Assembly (NCBI GenBank): GCA_026874595.1 | Contig: CM049308.1 | Span: forward strand, 85,001-149,000 | Source: Sipunculus nudus | Taxonomy: Eukaryota > Annelida > Sipuncula > Golfingiida > Sipunculidae | Length of the DNA stretch: 64,000 nt | Direction: 5' to 3' | Part shown: in pieces, positions 62,101-64,000 of the stretch | Numbering within the stretch: position 1 is the stretch's first letter | How the letters are laid out: each line of letters opens with the position of its first letter | The notes under the pieces: generated by a model | Database searches by the model: none | What the model saw: the letters and a program-made list of their open reading frames with translations, nothing else | Told to the model about the DNA's origin: nothing | Program-made: the position numbers and the translations under genes

Positions 62101-63346
62101 TATGCAGTGTGGCAATCAAGTAAAAGTCTTGTTTATTATCCAGCTCATCTCCACAAAGATGTTGCTACTTTTACATCTATGGACAGCTGTAAACACTTAT
62201 CTTGGAAAGGTCATTAGAAAACATTAGCCGTCACTACTTATCAGTGTAAATATTGTTTCTTGCAAAGAACCATCACTGATTGGAGTGAACTGCCTACAGC
62301 AAAAACTGACAGTGAAAATGTGGACTCTCTCCCAAAAATGTCTGGACACCACCCGGGGCACAGACTGCATCCAGCACATTCTCTCATATAAGTTCATATT
62401 CTCCACCTTCCAACAGAATTCAAACCAGCTATTTACCAATCTATTCTGTGGAATTTGTGTGATTTCTGCCTTACCCTAAGTCTATATTAATGAGCTGTAG
62501 ATTTTCAGATAATTTCTTATAACAAGTGATGGGTGTTTGAGCTGTTTTATCTACAAGATGTTAGTAAACATGGTAGGTTTACTTGTGCGAATTTTAACAA
62601 ACATGAAAAACATCAGTAAACTAAGGTGGTTTGTAACATATGTGCAGAAACTGAAAGGTCATACATGCAATCTTTGAGTGACTCCTAGTTTCACAAGTAA
62701 TATATAATATTTAAAATTTTCAAATAAATTTCAGTCAATATACATTTTCTATTAGCATATGAAAAGAGAATACACCATAAACAGGCACTAATTAATTCCT
62801 AATTGCCCTTGTTTCTTGACTGACATCATCTGTCAATAAGACAAACTTCATTATAATTAGACAGTCATCAATAACTAAAATATACTGCTGTAAACTGCAG
62901 AGATATTTTTTGTAAGATGATCAATTTCATTATCAGATTTCAACAATGCCAAAATGTATGAACTTCAGGTAGTCTTTGCTAATTAAACCTTTGTTAATGT
63001 TGATAATTAATTGCATTAAAACCACTGGCTCATTCAGTCATTAATTTAGTACTTAAATTTAAGTCATCAGCAGTGCATGCTCATTATTAAAATGGACCTG
63101 CTATTTGAATAGCAATTGTGGCAACAACAAGAAATGAAATTAATTTGAAACTACTACCCGGCTTCACACAATAAATAATCTAAACAACAATACCCATTTA
63201 TATGTCGTCTTTTTGTTCGGAATTGACTGCAAGCCTTCCCAGAGTTCACAAGCGAACAATGGAGCAAAAGGAGCAATCATAATAACCAGGTCAGATAACC
63301 CCTGCTCAAACAGAGGGCTGCATCTCATGACTTCAGGGGAAACTTT
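52952..63346 (-). CDS. LARS2: Mitochondrial leucyl-tRNA synthetase, 3' part of gene (three exons)
   Basis: Class I aminoacyl-tRNA synthetase that charges mitochondrial tRNA-Leu. Three minus-strand exons, 63,346-63,194, 56,030-55,962 and 53,164-52,952, join in phase 0 and give 144 C-terminal residues with GT-AG introns of 7,163 and 2,797 bp. In order they show: the anticodon-binding helix motif DLVIMIAPFAPLFACELW; IPNKKTTYKW joined to DVLAQDWPKVDPEF, matching the YTW/WPxVDPEF segment of animal LARS2; and a VNQK strand that corresponds to the VQVNGK strand of bacterial-type LeuRS C-terminal domains. Cytosolic LeuRS is built differently there. The catalytic (HIGH, KMSKS) and editing domains must lie upstream, beyond position 64,000. 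Transcription runs towards the subtelomere. Introns are full of repeats but the exons are intact. Confidence 0.9.
53205..53513 (-). repeat. tRNA-derived SINE in LARS2 last intron
   Basis: The minus strand starts GGGCCAGTGGTGTATTGGTT, with box A TGGTGTATTGG, then AAGGTTCCGGGCTCATGATC and a box B GAGTTCCAGTCC. This order and about 45-bp spacing are those of a tRNA-derived SINE head. It is followed by a tRNA-unrelated body ending near 53,205. Same orientation as the gene. Confidence 0.8.
53514..54056. other. AT-rich LARS2 intron sequence
   Basis: No feature recognised. Confidence 0.5.
54057..55870. mobile_element. Composite repeat, copy 2, left part
   Basis: Starts AAGGCCTACAGGCATAATG and follows copy 1 (33,115 onward) through the GGTGGTGCCACC units, the CTGAGTGAACTCTTGACCTG repeats and the AACTCGGCCAAAATTCA units. 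It breaks off near 55,870, just before the 55,962-56,030 exon. A 78-bp stretch is tandemly duplicated (AATAGGATTATTAATGGCCA at about 54,969 and 55,037). Confidence 0.75.
55962..56030 (-). CDS. LARS2: LARS2 internal exon: WPKVDPEF segment
   Basis: 69 bp, 23 codons, phase 0. Acceptor TTTTTACTGTAG, donor AAG/GTTTGT. Encodes DQDVLAQDWPKVDPEFKHTL followed by VAK. The WPxVDPEF motif follows the preceding exon's TYKW exactly as in LARS2. It sits between two halves of composite-repeat copy 2. Confidence 0.92.
56587..57691. mobile_element. Tc1/mariner-pogo-like non-autonomous element D1
   Basis: The left tip CAATAGAGCGCCATTTTTCTGAA and the right tip, read in reverse, CAGTAGAGTGCTGTATTTCTGAA form inverted repeats. 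Both are flanked by TA, the target duplication of Tc1/mariner-type elements. About 1.1 kb, no transposase frame. Contains GTATACGGAGCC...AGCTGTAGTTWTCACACCTTTGCCCTG near its 3' side. Lies in LARS2 intron. Confidence 0.6.
57800..58815. mobile_element. Pogo-like element D2, right end missing
   Basis: Starts CAGTAGAGTGCTGTTTTTCTGAA after TATA and follows D1 in the same order (GGGAACACC.TGTT, GATCTATGTRA, CAACAAAT, CAGCCC..AGGYGG, GTATACGGAGCC). It is cut near 58,815, where composite-repeat sequence resumes. The minus-strand open frame at 58,657-58,917 is not supported as a gene. Confidence 0.6.
58816..59123. mobile_element. Composite repeat right end plus shared flank
   Basis: TACCACCAATATCTGAATTTC..ATGACTCATGTGACCAACACTGG jumps to CACAGGTTCGC (58,923-58,933), then the flank also seen at 35,606-35,830. 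The interior is deleted relative to copy 1. Confidence 0.7.
59124..60130. mobile_element. Composite repeat, copy 3, with 277-bp tandem repeats
   Basis: Left end CAAGGCCTACAGGCTTAATG interrupts the flank sequence. GGTGGCRCCACC occurs at 59,271, 59,548 and 59,825, exactly 277 bp apart. A related GGAGCCACCTG lies midway in each unit. No right end identified before unique sequence resumes. Confidence 0.7.
60131..61756. other. LARS2 intron sequence with CTCAGCTGAC-family end
   Basis: An ACGGACAGACAGCTG..CATCGCTATAGCTCAGTTGAC stretch (60,690-60,745) matches the left end of the copy A family in reverse. Its other end was not found. Remainder AT-rich and non-coding as far as I can see. Confidence 0.5.
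61757..62066. repeat. 76-bp minisatellite, four copies
   Basis: GGTTGTGACTGAGGCTTAAG-type landmarks at 61,831, 61,907, 61,983 and 62,058 are 75-76 bp apart. Units include GGTCCCAAAAACCATA and GGTGTGCGGTGGCCACAGC. Confidence 0.85.
62067..63193. other. LARS2 intron, AT-rich
   Basis: No repeat or exon recognised. The open frames around 62,224-62,479 on both strands have no motif matching LARS2 or anything I know. Confidence 0.5.
63194..63346 (-). CDS. LARS2: LARS2 internal exon: anticodon-binding domain
   Basis: 153 bp, 51 codons, phase 0 at both ends. Acceptor TTTGCTCTTTCAG directly precedes the AAA codon of KVSPEV; donor TGG/GTATTG follows TTYKW. It encodes FEQGLSDLVIMIAPF and ACELWEGLQSIPNK, the helix of the class I anticodon-binding domain, where APxAPxxxxELW is the usual signature. 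No stop or frameshift. Confidence 0.92.
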
Positions 63347-63795
63347 CTGAAAGAGCAAATATACAAAAATCATCACCAAGGCTGTACAACTATACAGTAT
63401 ATCACCAAACAGGTGACCCATGGGTCATGACACTCAGCTGACTTGAACAGTCTGTAATGTTAAAATCTAATTAGAGTGCTAAAACACACAAAACATGCAT
63501 ACCTTGCAAAATATAGGTCATAGTGGTCTAATTGTTGGTATGAAGGGATGTTTAACAAGGATCTACCTGGATATAAAGCACACAGTTTCTAGATCAAATG
63601 GTTAGGATTTGTTACTTGCTCATGGATGGATGGTCAGACAGGCAACCAGACAGATGGTCGCTACAGCTGGATGGACAACCTATAAACGCGACTCTGGTTT
63701 CTTCCATCTATCAACTTGAGAAAATATTTATCACCAAATATGGGGGCCAATATGGTGAATCACTCTTAAGAAAAGGGGATTAATTTATACTATAA
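63347..63795. other. LARS2 intron with CCCATGGG element end
   Basis: TGACCCATGGGTCA at 63,414-63,427 followed by CTCAGCTGAC is the palindrome-bearing end of the copy A/B family, running rightwards. Nothing else recognised. Confidence 0.5.
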
Positions 63796-64000
63796 CAAGG
63801 CCTACAGGCCTAATGCGAACCTGTGCAAAGTTTGGGAGTATGAATGGAGATCTATTTTTAAAATTTAATATTGATCCTCTTAAGTCCTGCATATCTACCT
63901 TAGTCATTATGATTTCAGCAAAATGGACATTTCGGACCTGCAAGTTTCAGACTAGGACATTTTAAAACTAGAATATAGGAAGTCGACAAGCAACTATGTG
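63796..64000. mobile_element. Composite repeat, copy 4, left end (cut by window)
   Basis: CAAGGCCTACAGGCCTAATG plus CGAACCTGTGCA is identical to copy 1 over the left end, then diverges. The element continues beyond the window. Confidence 0.6.

Noticed and set aside
62224-62479. Overlapping frames on both strands in the LARS2 intron
   Set aside because: Neither resembles LARS2 or another family, and flanking exons splice in phase without them.

Overview
This is nuclear DNA from an animal: AT-rich, packed with repeats, with spliceosomal introns, a tRNA-derived SINE, LTR and non-LTR retrotransposon debris and TTAGGG-type telomere repeats. Several dispersed repeats (GTCCGTCCGTCTGTC-rich ends, GTGACCTTGACC arrays) look to me like those of marine invertebrates such as molluscs. 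That placement is impression, not proof. Almost all long open frames here are by-products of stop-free microsatellites or of repeats. No rRNA, functional tRNA, CRISPR array or bacterial gene was seen. || Positions 1 to about 28.7 kb look like a subtelomere. A block of about 1 kb at the window start (S1) recurs at 22.25-23.27 kb, just inside a 396-bp array of CCCTAA repeats (21,589-21,984). The array is oriented as a left chromosome end would be. Between the S1 copies lie: a palindrome-rich TTAAGTTGA satellite whose period goes from 196 to about 395 bp; TA-rich modules marked by a recurring AAGTTTAGGACCATAACA motif; three nearly identical tandem 2.28-kb units; an array of about 713-bp dimers; and a second copy of a 2.6-kb segment. 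Five sites resembling the CTCF core motif flank the telomeric array, pointing towards it from both sides. The only coding traces are broken Ty3/Gypsy pieces at 18.8 kb and 25.7-26.6 kb. A decayed telomeric stretch at 28.65 kb ends the domain. || From 28.8 to 52.9 kb the sequence is mixed unique DNA and dispersed repeats: minisatellites (58, 35 and about 140 bp), a probable solo LTR, non-autonomous DNA elements, LINE fragments and MITEs. It also holds a CpG-containing promoter-like stretch at about 38.1-38.65 kb and one unrecognised open frame at 30.45-30.67 kb. || From 52.9 kb to the right edge lies the one cellular gene I can identify, the 3' part of mitochondrial leucyl-tRNA synthetase (LARS2), transcribed on the minus strand towards the telomeric side. 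Three phase-0 exons (63,346-63,194; 56,030-55,962; 53,164-52,952) encode the anticodon-binding and C-terminal regions. An AATAAA lies 29 bp past the stop. Its two introns carry a SINE, a composite repeat family and pogo/Tc1-like elements. The exons for the catalytic and editing domains must lie beyond position 64,000.
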